Positions 16,156-26,599 of a stretch of 64,000 bases of DNA are shown in pieces (position 1 is the first letter of the stretch; each line of letters opens with the position of its first letter). A model generated the notes under the pieces. It saw nothing but the letters and a program-made list of their open reading frames with translations, was not told the origin of the DNA and searched no databases. Source of the DNA: an uncultured Roseateles sp. GTDB lineage: Bacteria; Pseudomonadota; Gammaproteobacteria; Burkholderiales; Burkholderiaceae_C. Position numbers and translations under genes: made by a program. The stretch is from assembly GCF_913777145.1 (NCBI RefSeq), contig NZ_CAJYPS010000014.1, positions 310,001 to 374,000 of the forward strand. The letters are read 5' to 3'.

Positions 16156-18090
16156 ATGTCGATGATGCGGCAGATAGCCTGGCTGGTGCTGGGCGTGGTG
16201 CTGGCGGCACTGGTGGGGGCGGTCGGGCTGTCCACGCTGTCCGCCCACCAGCTGATGCGGACCCAGCTGGCCGCCAAGAACTCCGACAACGCCCAGGCGC
16301 TGGCGCTGGCGCTGTCGCAGCAGCAGGGCGACGCCGCGCTGATCCAGCTGCTGGTGTCGGCGCAGTTCGACACCGGCGCCTACGAGTTCGTGCGCTGGCG
16401 CGGGCCCAACGGCGAGCTGCAGTTCCAGCGCAGCGGCGCGCCGCGCGAGTCGCGCGCGCCGGCCTGGTTCCGCGCGCTGGTGCCGCTGGACGCACCGGCC
16501 GGCGTGGCCCAGGTGTCCAACGGCTGGAATGCGGTCGGCACCGTGGAGCTCAGAAGCCATGACGCCTATGCCTATGACGAGCTGTGGCAGGCCACCTGCC
16601 GGCTGCTGGCCTGGCTGTTGGGCGTGGGCGTGGTGGCGCTGCTGCTGGCCTGGGCTGCGCTGCGCCGCATCCGCCGGCCGCTGGACGCGGCCGTGCTGCA
16701 GGCCGAGGGCGTGCTGGCGGGGCGCTACGGCCAGGTGGTGGAGTCGCGCGTGCCCGAGCTGCAGCGGCTCACGCGGGCGATGAATGCGATGGTGGCGCGG
16801 GTCAAGGAGCTGTTCGAGGCCCAGGCCGGCCAGCTGCGTGTGCTGCGCGATCAGGTCCATCACGACAGCCTGACCGGTGTGGCCACGCGCAAGCATTTCC
16901 TGGCCGAGTTCGAGTCGGCGCTGCAGCGTGACGACGGGCCGGTGCTGGCCGGCCTGGTGCTGCTGCGGCTGCGTGATGTGGGCGATCTCAATCTGCGCCT
17001 GGGCCGCCCGGTGGTGGACGAGCTGCTGCGCACGCTGGTGACGGTGCTGCAGGCCTATCCCGAGTCGGTGCCGGGCTGCCGCGTGGGTCGGCTCAACGGC
17101 GGCGACTTCGCGCTGTGGCTGCCGGCCGAAGGCGTGGCGGCTGAGACCGCGCAGGCGCTAGCCGATGCGCTGCGCGTGAGCCTGCCGGCCTTTGGCAGCG
17201 GCGTGCAGGTGGCGCTGGGCGCAGTGGAGCTGCCGCGCGAGCAGCCGGCCAGCGTGTGGCTGGGCGAGGCCGACGCGGCGCTGGCCCGCGCCGAGCAGGC
17301 CTGCGAGACCCGCGGCGGCGTGGTGGTGGACATGGCCGCCGAGCCCGGCGTGGGCCAGCCCCAGGGCGAGGCGCTGTGGCGCAGCCAGCTGCAGCAGGCC
17401 ATGAGCAATGGCCAGGCGCGGCTGGTGGAGTTCCCGGTGCGCGGGCGCGCCGGCCAGCTGCTGCACCTGGAATGCCCGCTGCAGCTGACGCTGGAGCCCG
17501 ACCGCGGCCTGCGCCCCGCGGCCCACTGGCTGCCGCGCGCCACGCGTTGCCGGCTGACCACGCCCATAGACCTGCTGGCCGTGTCGCTGGCGCTGCGCGC
17601 GATCACCGAGGACGGCCAGGCGCGCTGCATCAATATCGCGCCGGCCACGCTGACCGATGCGGGCTTCCTGCCCCAGTTGCGCGAGCAGCTGCAGGCCGCG
17701 CCGGCCGCCGCCCGGGCGCTGCTGCTGGACCTGCCCGAGGCCGCCGCGGGCGAGCACATCGAGCGTCTGCTGGAACTGGGTCGCCAGCTGCGGCCGCTGG
17801 GCGTGCGCCTGGGCGTGGAGCATGCGGGCGCCGGCCTGGCCGAGGCCGAGCGCCTCTACCAGGCGGGCCTGGACTACGTGAAGCTGGACGCCGGCGTGCT
17901 GCTGGGCGTGGCGGGCGACGGGGCGCGCGCAGCCTTCGTGCGTGGCATGGTCATCATGCTGCGCAGCCTGGCGCTCAAGGTCTATGGCGAGGGCGTGGTG
18001 GACGCGATGGACGCCCAGGCGCTGTGGGACTGCGAGCTGGACGGCCTCACCGGCCCCTGGGTCACCACCCACGGCGGGCCGGGCGCCTGA
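16156..18090 (+). CDS. lapD: LapD-like c-di-GMP receptor with degenerate GGDEF and EAL domains
   Basis: 644 residues. Membrane segments lie near 5-27 and 150-172 and flank a periplasmic domain containing VSNGWNAVGTV, which matches the LapG-binding loop region with its key Trp. HAMP, GGDEF and EAL domains follow. GGDEF is reduced to LNGGDFALWL and the EAL motif is replaced around LLHLECPLQL, so neither cyclase nor phosphodiesterase activity is expected. The protein should sense c-di-GMP in the cytosol and sequester LapG in the periplasm. It is paired with lapG on the same transcript. Confidence 0.9.
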   Translation: MSMMRQIAWLVLGVVLAALVGAVGLSTLSAHQLMRTQLAAKNSDNAQALALALSQQQGDAALIQLLVSAQFDTGAYEFVRWRGPNGELQFQRSGAPRESRAPAWFRALVPLDAPAGVAQVSNGWNAVGTVELRSHDAYAYDELWQATCRLLAWLLGVGVVALLLAWAALRRIRRPLDAAVLQAEGVLAGRYGQVVESRVPELQRLTRAMNAMVARVKELFEAQAGQLRVLRDQVHHDSLTGVATRKHFLAEFESALQRDDGPVLAGLVLLRLRDVGDLNLRLGRPVVDELLRTLVTVLQAYPESVPGCRVGRLNGGDFALWLPAEGVAAETAQALADALRVSLPAFGSGVQVALGAVELPREQPASVWLGEADAALARAEQACETRGGVVVDMAAEPGVGQPQGEALWRSQLQQAMSNGQARLVEFPVRGRAGQLLHLECPLQLTLEPDRGLRPAAHWLPRATRCRLTTPIDLLAVSLALRAITEDGQARCINIAPATLTDAGFLPQLREQLQAAPAAARALLLDLPEAAAGEHIERLLELGRQLRPLGVRLGVEHAGAGLAEAERLYQAGLDYVKLDAGVLLGVAGDGARAAFVRGMVIMLRSLALKVYGEGVVDAMDAQALWDCELDGLTGPWVTTHGGPGA

Positions 18091-18110
18091 GCGGCGGCGC
18101 GCGCCGCCGC
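18091..18110. terminator. Perfect 20-bp GC palindrome between convergent genes
   Basis: GCGGCGGCGC joined directly to GCGCCGCCGC, starting at the base after the lapD stop and 14 bases from the receptor stop on the other strand. It could form a hairpin in either transcript but lacks a T run, so termination is a guess from position. Confidence 0.4.
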
Positions 18111-18123
18111 TCCGGGGTGGGCC

Positions 18124-20394
18124 TCAGATGCGCATCTCCCAGCGCAGCTGCCACTGCGTGTAGCTGGGGCCGCCGCTGCGGCTGCTGACGATCTGGTCGG
18201 CGGTTTTGCTGAGGCTGCCGGTGAAGTAGTCTGCCGCGCCCAGGTTGCTGGCCGACAGGCGCAGCGACTGCTCGGGGTTGATCGCCCACAGCGCGAACGC
18301 GTCGGTCACCAGCTTGCGGCTGCTGGTGGCTTCGGTCAGCACCGTCTGCTGGATGGTGGTGGAGGGCGTCCAGTTCAGCGACAGGCCCAGCGACAGCGGC
18401 AGGCTGCGCAGCCGGTAGTCCGCGCCCAGGTTGGCCGTGGCCTTGGGCTGGTTGTCCAGCCGGTTGTTGGGGCCGGGGATGCCGTCCACCTTGGACGTGA
18501 AGAAGCTCAGGTTGCTGCGGATGTTGATGGGCAGCGCCTCGGGAATGAACTCGTCGGCCCGGAAGCGCGCTTCCAGCTCGATGCCGGCGGTCGAGGCCTT
18601 GCCGATGTTCTGCGGCCGGGCCACCCAGCGCGGCGTGGCGCTCCAGGGCACGGTCTCCAGCGAGGTGACGGTGCGCATCAGGTCGGTGATGCGGCGGGCG
18701 AACAGGTTGGCGCTCAGCAGGCCGCCCTTGCTGAGGTAGTTCTCGAAGCCGATTTCCAGGCCGGTGGCCAGCTCGGGCTTGAGATTGGGGTTGCCCGCGC
18801 GGTCCGGCGTGTTGATCTGCTGCGGCACCTGGTTGTTGATGCTGGGGCGGGCGATCAGGTCCTGCAGCTGCGGGCTGCGGTAGCTGCGCGTGAGGCTCAT
18901 GCGCAGCAGCTGGCGGCCGCGCTCGTCCAGCTTGTAGCGCGCATGGGCCAGCGGCGTGAACACGCTGGAGCGGTTGCTGGCCGCATAGGTGGCCGCGCTG
19001 CTCTTGGTGCTGATGCCCTCCCAGCGCGCACCGGCGTAGAAGTCCCACTGCTTGCCCACGGCCCACTCGTCCTGCGCATAGGCGGCGATGCGGGTGGAGG
19101 AGGCGTCGAGGTCGTCGCCGAAGTCGTCCAGCCCTGGCTGGGGCAGGCCGTTCACCAGCGTCACACGGGTCTGGTGCTGGGTGTTGCCCTCGCCCTCCAG
19201 GCCGGCCACCAGGCTGTGCTCGTTGCCCAGGCTGTGCGAGAGCTTGGCCAGCGCGTTCCAGCTGCGGTTGTTGCTGCGGGTGCTGTCATCCTGCAAGCGC
19301 GTGGCCGCGCCCTCCAGGCGCTCCTGGCGCAGGCTGTGGCTTTCGCCATTGGCCCGGCCCAGGCCGGCGCGCAGGTCCAGCCGGGTGTCGCTGTCCAGCC
19401 GGGTCTGCCACTGCGAGTGCAGCCGCGCCATCGTGAAGCGCGAGTCGCCCACGGTGTCCACCTGGTCGAAGAAGTTGGCCGGTCGCGGGTCGGGCGTGGG
19501 CGTGGTGGTCTGGCGCAGGTGGCTGCTGCTGTCCGAGCGGTTGCTCACCAGAAAAGGCTGGATCACCAGCGACTCGCCATCACCCAGCTTGAACTGCACG
19601 CGGCCGTTCAGGTTGATGGACTTGCGCTGGTCCTCGCTCTGGCCGCGCGAGCTCAGCAGGCTGTCGGTGTTGGTGGCGAGGGTGTGGGTGAGCGTGTCGT
19701 TGATGATGTTGTCGACCCGCTCGCCGCGCAGCGCATTCACCGTGAAGGTGTAGGCATGGCCGTCGCCGAAGTTGTCGTTGCGGGTCCAGCTCGCGCCCGG
19801 GCTGAGGCGGCCGCGCTCGGTTGCGAAGCCGGCGCGCATCTCGTTGAGCTTCTTTTTCAGCGCCTCGCGCAGCACGATGTTGATGGTGCCGGCCACCGCA
19901 CGTGTGCCGTACTCGGCCGTGGGCGCGCGCAGCACCTCGATGCGCTCCACCTGCTCGGGCGGCAGCTGGTCCAGCGAGAAGCCGGGCGGCATGCGCTCGC
20001 CGTTCACCAGGATCTGCGTGTAGCCGCCGCCCATGCCGCGCATGCGGATGTCGCCGCCGCGGCCCGGGCGGCCGCCGGTGGTCACGCCGGGCAGGCGCTT
20101 GAGCACCTCGCCCAGCGTGGAGTCGCCGAAGCGGTCGATTTCCTCGCGCGAGATCACGATCTTGCTGGCCGTGGACTGGCGGCGCACGCTGTCGTCGCTG
20201 GCCGCGCCCGACACCTCCACGCGCTCCAGCCGGTTGGCCGCGTCCTGCGGGGTCGGCTGGGCCGGCGTCGGTCGCGTGCGGGGCGCGCTGGCGGCCTGGG
20301 CGGGCGCTGGCGCGGCTTCGGGCGGGCTGGTCTGGGCGAGGGCGGCCCCGCAGGTGGCGGGCAGGGTGATCGCGATCGTGCGAATGATTCTCAT
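18124..20394 (-). CDS. TonB-dependent outer-membrane receptor
   Basis: 756 residues with a signal peptide (about 1-21, cut near AALAQ), a Pro/Ala-rich linker, a plug domain (about 65-180; ISREEIDRFGDSTLGEVLKR, VERIEVLRAPTAEYGTRAVAG) and a large beta-barrel to the C-terminus. No N-terminal STN signalling domain is visible. The barrel ends WQLRWEMRI rather than in the usual Phe/Trp. The substrate is probably an iron chelate or other large ligand. A Fur-like sequence overlaps the start codon. It follows a DUF3034 gene on the same strand after 110 bases. Confidence 0.92.
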   Translation of the reverse strand: MRIIRTIAITLPATCGAALAQTSPPEAAPAPAQAASAPRTRPTPAQPTPQDAANRLERVEVSGAASDDSVRRQSTASKIVISREEIDRFGDSTLGEVLKRLPGVTTGGRPGRGGDIRMRGMGGGYTQILVNGERMPPGFSLDQLPPEQVERIEVLRAPTAEYGTRAVAGTINIVLREALKKKLNEMRAGFATERGRLSPGASWTRNDNFGDGHAYTFTVNALRGERVDNIINDTLTHTLATNTDSLLSSRGQSEDQRKSINLNGRVQFKLGDGESLVIQPFLVSNRSDSSSHLRQTTTPTPDPRPANFFDQVDTVGDSRFTMARLHSQWQTRLDSDTRLDLRAGLGRANGESHSLRQERLEGAATRLQDDSTRSNNRSWNALAKLSHSLGNEHSLVAGLEGEGNTQHQTRVTLVNGLPQPGLDDFGDDLDASSTRIAAYAQDEWAVGKQWDFYAGARWEGISTKSSAATYAASNRSSVFTPLAHARYKLDERGRQLLRMSLTRSYRSPQLQDLIARPSINNQVPQQINTPDRAGNPNLKPELATGLEIGFENYLSKGGLLSANLFARRITDLMRTVTSLETVPWSATPRWVARPQNIGKASTAGIELEARFRADEFIPEALPINIRSNLSFFTSKVDGIPGPNNRLDNQPKATANLGADYRLRSLPLSLGLSLNWTPSTTIQQTVLTEATSSRKLVTDAFALWAINPEQSLRLSASNLGAADYFTGSLSKTADQIVSSRSGGPSYTQWQLRWEMRI

Positions 20395-20398
20395 TTGT
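20380..20398 (-). promoter_or_regulatory. Possible Fur box over the TonB-receptor start codon
   Basis: The minus-strand 19-mer ACAAATGAGAATCATTCGC matches 13 of 19 positions of the Fur consensus GATAATGATAATCATTATC, with the central TGA-AATCATT intact. It contains the ATG of the receptor, so repressor binding would block initiation. Prediction only. Confidence 0.5.
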
Positions 20399-20504
20399 TC
20401 AGTCTGCCATGGGCCTGTGTCGGCCCTTTCTCTGCGGCCGGCGTGAAAAGATTCTTTACGGCCGCGGGCGCTATCTGATGCGCGCAGCCCACAGCCGGGC
20501 GGCC

Positions 20505-21395
20505 TCAGTGGGCGAGCTGCAGCGACAGGTAGGCGCCGCTCTGGCGGCGCGGCTGCACCGCCGGTGCGATGCGGCCCAGATCCACCCAGGCCAGCGTCAC
20601 GGATGCGTGCTTGCTGGGCGCCCAGGCCAGGAAGATGTCCTTCCAGTCGTCTTCCTTCAGCGCGCCGTCACCCAGCACCGAGCGGTGCAGCGCGTCGGGC
20701 TTGGCGCGGTATTCCAGCCCCAGCGCCAGGTCGCGGCGCAGCAGCTTGGCGATGGACAGCTCGGGCTTGAGCCGGTAGCCGCTGGATTGCGCGCCGCCAA
20801 AGCCCAGCAGGCCGTTCTGGTTGGCCTTGGTGACGCGCAGCGTCAGGTTGGCGAGCAGGCCCTGGGCCAGGAACAGCTTGGTGGCGCTGACATAGGCGTC
20901 CGTGCCCGAGGCCTTGGCGCCCAGCGGCCCGAACAGTGTGGGGCCCAGCGCGCCGGCGTCGGTGTGCTTGAACTCCAGGCCGGCGCTGATCTGCGGCATC
21001 AGGCGGTCACTGTCCAGCACCGCCTCGCCGGCCAGGCGCGCCTTCAGGCCCACGATGTTCTGCTTGAGGTGCAGGCCGGCCAGGCCCAGCGCGGCCAGGC
21101 TGCTGCCGGTGTCCAGATCCTGGCGGGCCCAGCTCAGCTCGAAGCGGTCTTGCACACCCAGCGCCGCGCCGTAGGTCAGCAGGCGGTAGTCGCCGGTGGC
21201 CAGGCGCGTGACATGGGCGGTGCCGCCGATCTGGCCGTCGCTGGCATAGCTGCCCACCAGCGCCCAGGGCGTGAGGCCGCCCCCTGCGGCCCCATCGATG
21301 CTGGACACGCCGCCGGTCAGCAGCAGCTTGCCGTCGGACCGGGCCAGCGCGGGCAGGGTCAGCAGGGCGAGGCAGAGCGCAGGGAGCACGCGCAT
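20505..21395 (-). CDS. DUF3034 outer-membrane-like protein
   Basis: 296 residues with a signal peptide (about 1-18, ending TLPALARS). A glycine-rich N-terminal stretch (KLLLTGGVSSIDGAAGGGLTPW) is followed by alternating amphipathic strands, consistent with a small beta-barrel. The whole pattern matches the DUF3034 family, whose function is unknown to me. The C-terminus YLSLQLAH is short of a classical terminal aromatic. It lies upstream of the TonB receptor on the same strand and is divergent from apbC, so it may share iron-related control with the receptor, which is inference. Confidence 0.8.
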   Translation of the reverse strand: MRVLPALCLALLTLPALARSDGKLLLTGGVSSIDGAAGGGLTPWALVGSYASDGQIGGTAHVTRLATGDYRLLTYGAALGVQDRFELSWARQDLDTGSSLAALGLAGLHLKQNIVGLKARLAGEAVLDSDRLMPQISAGLEFKHTDAGALGPTLFGPLGAKASGTDAYVSATKLFLAQGLLANLTLRVTKANQNGLLGFGGAQSSGYRLKPELSIAKLLRRDLALGLEYRAKPDALHRSVLGDGALKEDDWKDIFLAWAPSKHASVTLAWVDLGRIAPAVQPRRQSGAYLSLQLAH

Positions 21396-21515
21396 GGAAT
21401 CTCCGCGAGGGGTGGTGGGGCCAGGCCCGAACTCTACGCAAAGCCCTGCCGCATCCGGGGCTTCGTGGCATCAAGGCTAGACTTCGCGCCCCAAGAATTT
21501 CTAAAACTGGCCGTC

Positions 21516-22610
21516 ATGACCGCGATCTCCGAAACCGCCCTGCAGCAAGCGCTGAATGCCGTCGTCGACCCGACCAGCGGCCGCGACCTGGGCTCGGCCA
21601 GGGCGCTCAAATCGGTGCGCGTGGACGGCGCCGACGTCAGCGTGGAAGTGGAGCTGGGCTACCCCTGCGCCAGCCAGCATGCGGCGCTGCGCAGTGCGCT
21701 GATCGCCGCGGCGCGCCAGCAGGCGGGCGTGGGCAATGTCAGCGTGGCCATCACGACCAAGGTCATCGCGCACGCGGTGCAGCGCGGCGTGCAGCTGCTG
21801 CCCGGCGTGAAGAACATCATTGCGGTCGCGTCCGGCAAGGGCGGCGTGGGCAAGAGCACCACCTCGGCCAACCTGGCGCTGGCGCTGGCCGCCGAGGGCG
21901 CCCGCGTGGGTCTGCTGGATGCCGACATCTACGGCCCCAGCATGCCCACCATGATGGCGCTGTCGGGCCAGCTGGAGTCGCTGGACGGCAAGCTGATGGA
22001 GCCCAAGGAGGCCTACGGCGTGCAGGTGAACTCTATCGGCCTGTTGGTGGGTGACGACCAGGCCATGATCTGGCGTGGCCCCATGGCGGCCCAGGCGCTG
22101 GAGCAGCTGCTGAACCAGACCCGCTGGCAGGACCTGGACTATCTGATCGTCGACATGCCCCCGGGCACGGGCGACGTGCAGCTGACGTTGTCGCAGCGCG
22201 TGCCGGTGACCGGGGCGGTCATCGTGACCACGCCGCAGGACATCGCGCTGGTCGATGCCAAGAAGGGCCTGCAGATGTTCGAGAAGGTGGGCGTGCCCAT
22301 CCTGGGCATCATCGAGAACATGGCGGTGCACATCTGCTCCAACTGCGGCCATGTGGAGCACATCTTCGGCGCCGACGGCGGCAAGCGCATGGCCGAGCAA
22401 TACGGCACCGAGCTGCTGGGCTCGCTGCCGCTGAAGCTGTCCATCCGCGAGCAGGCCGATGCCGGCCGGCCCTCGGTGGTGGCGGAGCCCGATGGCGAGG
22501 TGGCCGGCATCTACAAGGCGCTGGCGCGTCGCATCACGGCCAAGATCGCCGCCCAGGCCAAGGACTATTCGTCCAAGTTCCCCAGCATCAGCATTTCCAA
22601 GAGCAGCTGA
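21516..22610 (+). CDS. apbC: Iron-sulfur cluster carrier, Mrp/ApbC family P-loop ATPase
   Basis: 364 residues from the ATG at 21516. An N-terminal MIP18/DUF59-like domain (about 1-85) precedes the deviant Walker A motif ASGKGGVGKSTTSANLA near residue 106. DADIYGPSMPT and the Walker B region DYLIVDMPPGTGD follow, then the CxxC pair in HICSNCGHVEHIF that binds the bridging cluster in the dimer. It carries and transfers 4Fe-4S clusters in the cytosol. The frame stays open far upstream, but that part has no protein-like character. It is followed after 25 bases by a nitroreductase gene. Confidence 0.95.
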   Translation: MTAISETALQQALNAVVDPTSGRDLGSARALKSVRVDGADVSVEVELGYPCASQHAALRSALIAAARQQAGVGNVSVAITTKVIAHAVQRGVQLLPGVKNIIAVASGKGGVGKSTTSANLALALAAEGARVGLLDADIYGPSMPTMMALSGQLESLDGKLMEPKEAYGVQVNSIGLLVGDDQAMIWRGPMAAQALEQLLNQTRWQDLDYLIVDMPPGTGDVQLTLSQRVPVTGAVIVTTPQDIALVDAKKGLQMFEKVGVPILGIIENMAVHICSNCGHVEHIFGADGGKRMAEQYGTELLGSLPLKLSIREQADAGRPSVVAEPDGEVAGIYKALARRITAKIAAQAKDYSSKFPSISISKSS

Positions 22611-22635
22611 GCGCTACCCGGGCGCTCTGCAGATC

Positions 22636-23229
22636 ATGACGCCGCCCGATCACGGTTCCCGGCATCTGCAGGCCCTGCTGGGCCGCTACTCGGTCGGCCC
22701 CAAGCACCTGGTCGAGCCCGGCCCCAGCGATGAGCAGCTGGCGCTGATGACCCAGGCCGCGCTGCGCGCGCCGGATCACGCCGAATTGGTGCCTTACCGC
22801 TTCAAGCTGGTGCGCGGCGAGGCCCGGACCGCGATGGCTGCGTTGTTTGCGGACGCGGCCCGCCGCGCCGGCAAGGGCGAGGAGGGCGCGGCACTGGACA
22901 CCGAGCGCGCGCAGCGCCCACCCATGACCATTGCCGTGGTGGCCCGCATCGACCTGGGCCACCCGCTGGTGCCTGCGCACGAGCAGTGGGCGGCGGTGGG
23001 CGCGGCGCTGTCCAACTTCCTGATGGCGGCCCATCTGCTGGGCTTTGCCGGCAAGATGCTCAGCGGCGCCAAGGTTCGCGATGCGCAGATCGCGGCTGCC
23101 TTCTGCGCGCCCGGCGAGACGCTGGTGGGCTGGATCGCGCTGGGCACGCCCGCCAAGCGCCCCGGCGGCGCCGCGCGCAAGCCGCCCGCGGCCGAGGTGT
23201 TGCTCGACTGGCATCCCCCTTGCAAGTGA
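22636..23229 (+). CDS. Nitroreductase family protein (YdjA-like)
   Basis: 197 residues, close to the length of the small YdjA-type FMN nitroreductases. An N-terminal ALRAPDHAELVPYRFKLV corresponds to the FMN-contacting region. PPMTIAVVARID, a helix rich in small residues (AAVGAALSNFLMAAHLLG) and a final GWIALGTP follow as in the family. It probably reduces an unknown nitro- or quinone-type substrate with NAD(P)H. It lies between apbC and ureA on the same strand, probably read with apbC. No link to urease is implied. Confidence 0.85.
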   Translation: MTPPDHGSRHLQALLGRYSVGPKHLVEPGPSDEQLALMTQAALRAPDHAELVPYRFKLVRGEARTAMAALFADAARRAGKGEEGAALDTERAQRPPMTIAVVARIDLGHPLVPAHEQWAAVGAALSNFLMAAHLLGFAGKMLSGAKVRDAQIAAAFCAPGETLVGWIALGTPAKRPGGAARKPPAAEVLLDWHPPCK

Positions 23230-23345
23230 GCGGGGGCCAGGCCTCGGGGGCAGTCCCCCTGGGCAGGGCGCCGATAGCGCGTTAGCCTGGGCCTCGAGGG
23301 CCGGCCGCCAGCGTCGGCCGATGACCAGACACCAGGCCAAGCGAG

Positions 23346-23648
23346 ATGGAACTCACTCCCCGCGAGAAAGACAAGCTGCTGCTCTTCACCGCCGCCCTGC
23401 TGGCCGAGCGGCGCCGGGCCCGCGGCCTCAAGCTCAACTACCCCGAGGCCGTGGCCTTCATCAGCGCGGCCATCCTCGAAGGCGCACGCGACGGCAAGAC
23501 CGTGGCCCAGCTGATGGGCGAAGGCCGCGAGGTGCTGCGCCGCGACGACGTGATGGAGGGCGTGGCCGAGATGATTCCCGAGATCCAGGTGGAGGCCACC
23601 TTCCCGGACGGGACCAAGCTGGTCACGGTCCATCAGCCGATCACTTAG
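23346..23648 (+). CDS. ureA: Urease gamma subunit
   Basis: 100 residues, the standard size. It starts [20 protein letters not shown] and contains [21 protein letters not shown] and [21 protein letters not shown], all diagnostic of UreA. With UreB and UreC it forms the trimer-of-trimers urease that hydrolyses urea to ammonia and carbamate. It is first in the block ureA-hupE-ureB-ureC. Unusually, no ureD precedes it; ureD is at 61369-62226 with the other accessory genes. Confidence 0.98.
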   Translation: MELTPREKDKLLLFTAALLAERRRARGLKLNYPEAVAFISAAILEGARDGKTVAQLMGEGREVLRRDDVMEGVAEMIPEIQVEATFPDGTKLVTVHQPIT

Positions 23649-23649
23649 A

Positions 23650-23720
23650 CCACCCCTACCGGCTTCGCCGCCCCCCCCGTGGGGGCGCAGCCGGTGGCCC
23701 GGCAGAGCCGGCTCCACGGC
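23650..23720. repeat. Palindromic C/G-run repeat between ureA and hupE
   Basis: ACCGGCTTCGCCGCCCCC and GGGGGCGCAGCCGGT form long imperfect arms in the 109-bp gap between ureA and hupE. The element resembles those at 10262-10305 and 24650-24700 in its C5/G5 core. It could act as an mRNA stabiliser or partial terminator that sets subunit ratios. Confidence 0.55.
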
Positions 23721-23757
23721 TGCTGCTGGATCAGACACTCTTTGGCGACGACACACC

Positions 23758-24333
23758 ATGCGAAACAAGAGTTCCCTGCTGCTGCTCACCCTGCTGGCCG
23801 CCGCGCCGGCGATGGCGCATACCGATGGCTCTGCGCACAGCCACCTGGCCAGTTTCTGGGCTGGCGCCGTCCACCCCTGGACCGGGCCTGACCATCTGGC
23901 CGCGATGCTGGCGGTGGGCGTGTGGAGCGCGCTGGCGCTGAAGGCGCCGTGGCGCGCGCCGCTGGCATTCGCGGCCTCGCTGCTGGCGGGCGCGGTGCTG
24001 GCGATGAGCACCGGCTGGGCGCTGCCGGCGGTGGAGGCGGGCATCACCGTGTCGCTCGCGGTGCTGGGCCTGCTGGTGGCGCTGCGCACCGCGATGCCGC
24101 CGGCCGCGGGCGCGGCCACCGCCGCCATCCTGGCCTTCAGCCACGGCGCGGCCCACGGGCTGGAGCTGGCCGGCGCGGCCGCGCTGGCCGGCATGGTGGC
24201 CAGCACCCTGGTGCTGCACGGCCTGGGTCTGGCGATGGGCTGGCGGCTGCGCGCCGCGCCCCAGGTGCTGCGCGTGCTGCTGGGCGGCAGCGTGGCGCTG
24301 CTGGCGCTGATCCGCATCACCGGGGCGGCCTGA
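23758..24333 (+). CDS. ureJ: HupE/UreJ-family nickel permease
   Basis: 191 residues with a signal-like first segment ending [11 protein letters not shown], then about five further hydrophobic helices. The metal-site motif [12 protein letters not shown] near residue 39 and the later [13 protein letters not shown] are typical of HupE/UreJ. It should import nickel for the urease active site. Its stop overlaps the ureB ATG by one base, so it is translated with ureB. Insertion of hupE/ureJ between ureA and ureB is seen in several betaproteobacterial urease operons. Confidence 0.93.
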   Translation: MRNKSSLLLLTLLAAAPAMAHTDGSAHSHLASFWAGAVHPWTGPDHLAAMLAVGVWSALALKAPWRAPLAFAASLLAGAVLAMSTGWALPAVEAGITVSLAVLGLLVALRTAMPPAAGAATAAILAFSHGAAHGLELAGAAALAGMVASTLVLHGLGLAMGWRLRAAPQVLRVLLGGSVALLALIRITGAA

Positions 24334-24638
24334 TGATCCCCGGCGAGCTGATCACCCCGGACGGCGAGCTGGAACTCAACCCCGGCCGCCGCACGCTCAC
24401 CCTCAAGGTGGCCAACACCGGCGACCGGCCCATACAGGTGGGCTCGCACTACCACTTTGCCGAGACCAACGCCGCGCTCGCCTTCGACCGTGAGGCCGCG
24501 CGCGGCATGCGGCTCAACATCTGCAGCGGCACGGCCGTGCGCTTCGAGCCCGGGCAGACGCGCACCGTGGAACTGGTCGAGCTGGGCGGCGACCGCCAGG
24601 TCTGGGGCTTCCGCGGTCTGGTGCAAGGAAATTTATGA
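24333..24638 (+). CDS. ureB: Urease beta subunit
   Basis: 101 residues, starting [19 protein letters not shown] and containing the UreB signature [18 protein letters not shown] and [19 protein letters not shown]. It is a structural, non-catalytic part of the urease trimer. The ATG overlaps the ureJ stop by one base. A 76-bp gap with a palindromic repeat separates it from ureC. UreA and UreB are separate here, as expected for proteobacteria other than Helicobacter. Confidence 0.98.
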   Translation: MIPGELITPDGELELNPGRRTLTLKVANTGDRPIQVGSHYHFAETNAALAFDREAARGMRLNICSGTAVRFEPGQTRTVELVELGGDRQVWGFRGLVQGNL

Positions 24639-24649
24639 CAACCCCCACG

Positions 24650-24700
24650 CTCACTTCGTTCGCAGCCCCCCGAGGGGGCGCTCGCCTCCTTCGGGCGGCC
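24650..24700. repeat. C/G-run repeat between ureB and ureC
   Basis: The sequence ACTTCGTTCGCAG, CCCCCCGAGGGGGCG and CTCGCCTCCTTCGGGCGG forms two adjacent hairpins in the ureB-ureC gap. It is the third C5/G5-type palindrome found inside an operon in this window, and the second within the urease block. Confidence 0.55.
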
Positions 24701-24714
24701 GTGCGGAGGCTCGC

Positions 24715-26433
<1,719 letters not shown>

Positions 26434-26456
26434 GCGTCGACCGTGAGGCTTGACAT

Positions 26457-26541
26457 GCGGTAGGTTGGGGTGAGTATTTCGCCCCCCCAACGTCCTTGCC
26501 ACTTGGGTTTGTTGGGGTTCTCTGCGTTCACCCCAACCTGC
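26457..26541. repeat. Inverted pair of REP elements (REPIN/BIME-like)
   Basis: AGGTTGGGGTGA at 26462-26473 and its exact reverse complement at 26528-26539 delimit two diverged inverted copies of a short REP-like unit. The right copy alone folds into a hairpin (GTTGGGGT/ACCCCAAC). The GTAGGTTGGGGTGA type of motif is a widespread bacterial REP family, usually spread by RAYT transposases; none is visible here. It begins about 25 bases after the ureC stop. Confidence 0.7.
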
Positions 26542-26599
26542 GTGCTGGGTGGCTTCAAGGTGTCGTCCATTGCTAACCTACCTCGGCTACGGGAGCAAT

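Noticed and set aside
16156-18090. Active diguanylate cyclase/phosphodiesterase
   Set aside because: Both GGDEF and EAL catalytic motifs are degenerate, and the periplasmic LapG-binding region with adjacent lapG identifies a receptor instead.
10262-24700. C5/G5 repeats as a CRISPR array
   Set aside because: Copies are dispersed, palindromic, not identical and not regularly spaced.
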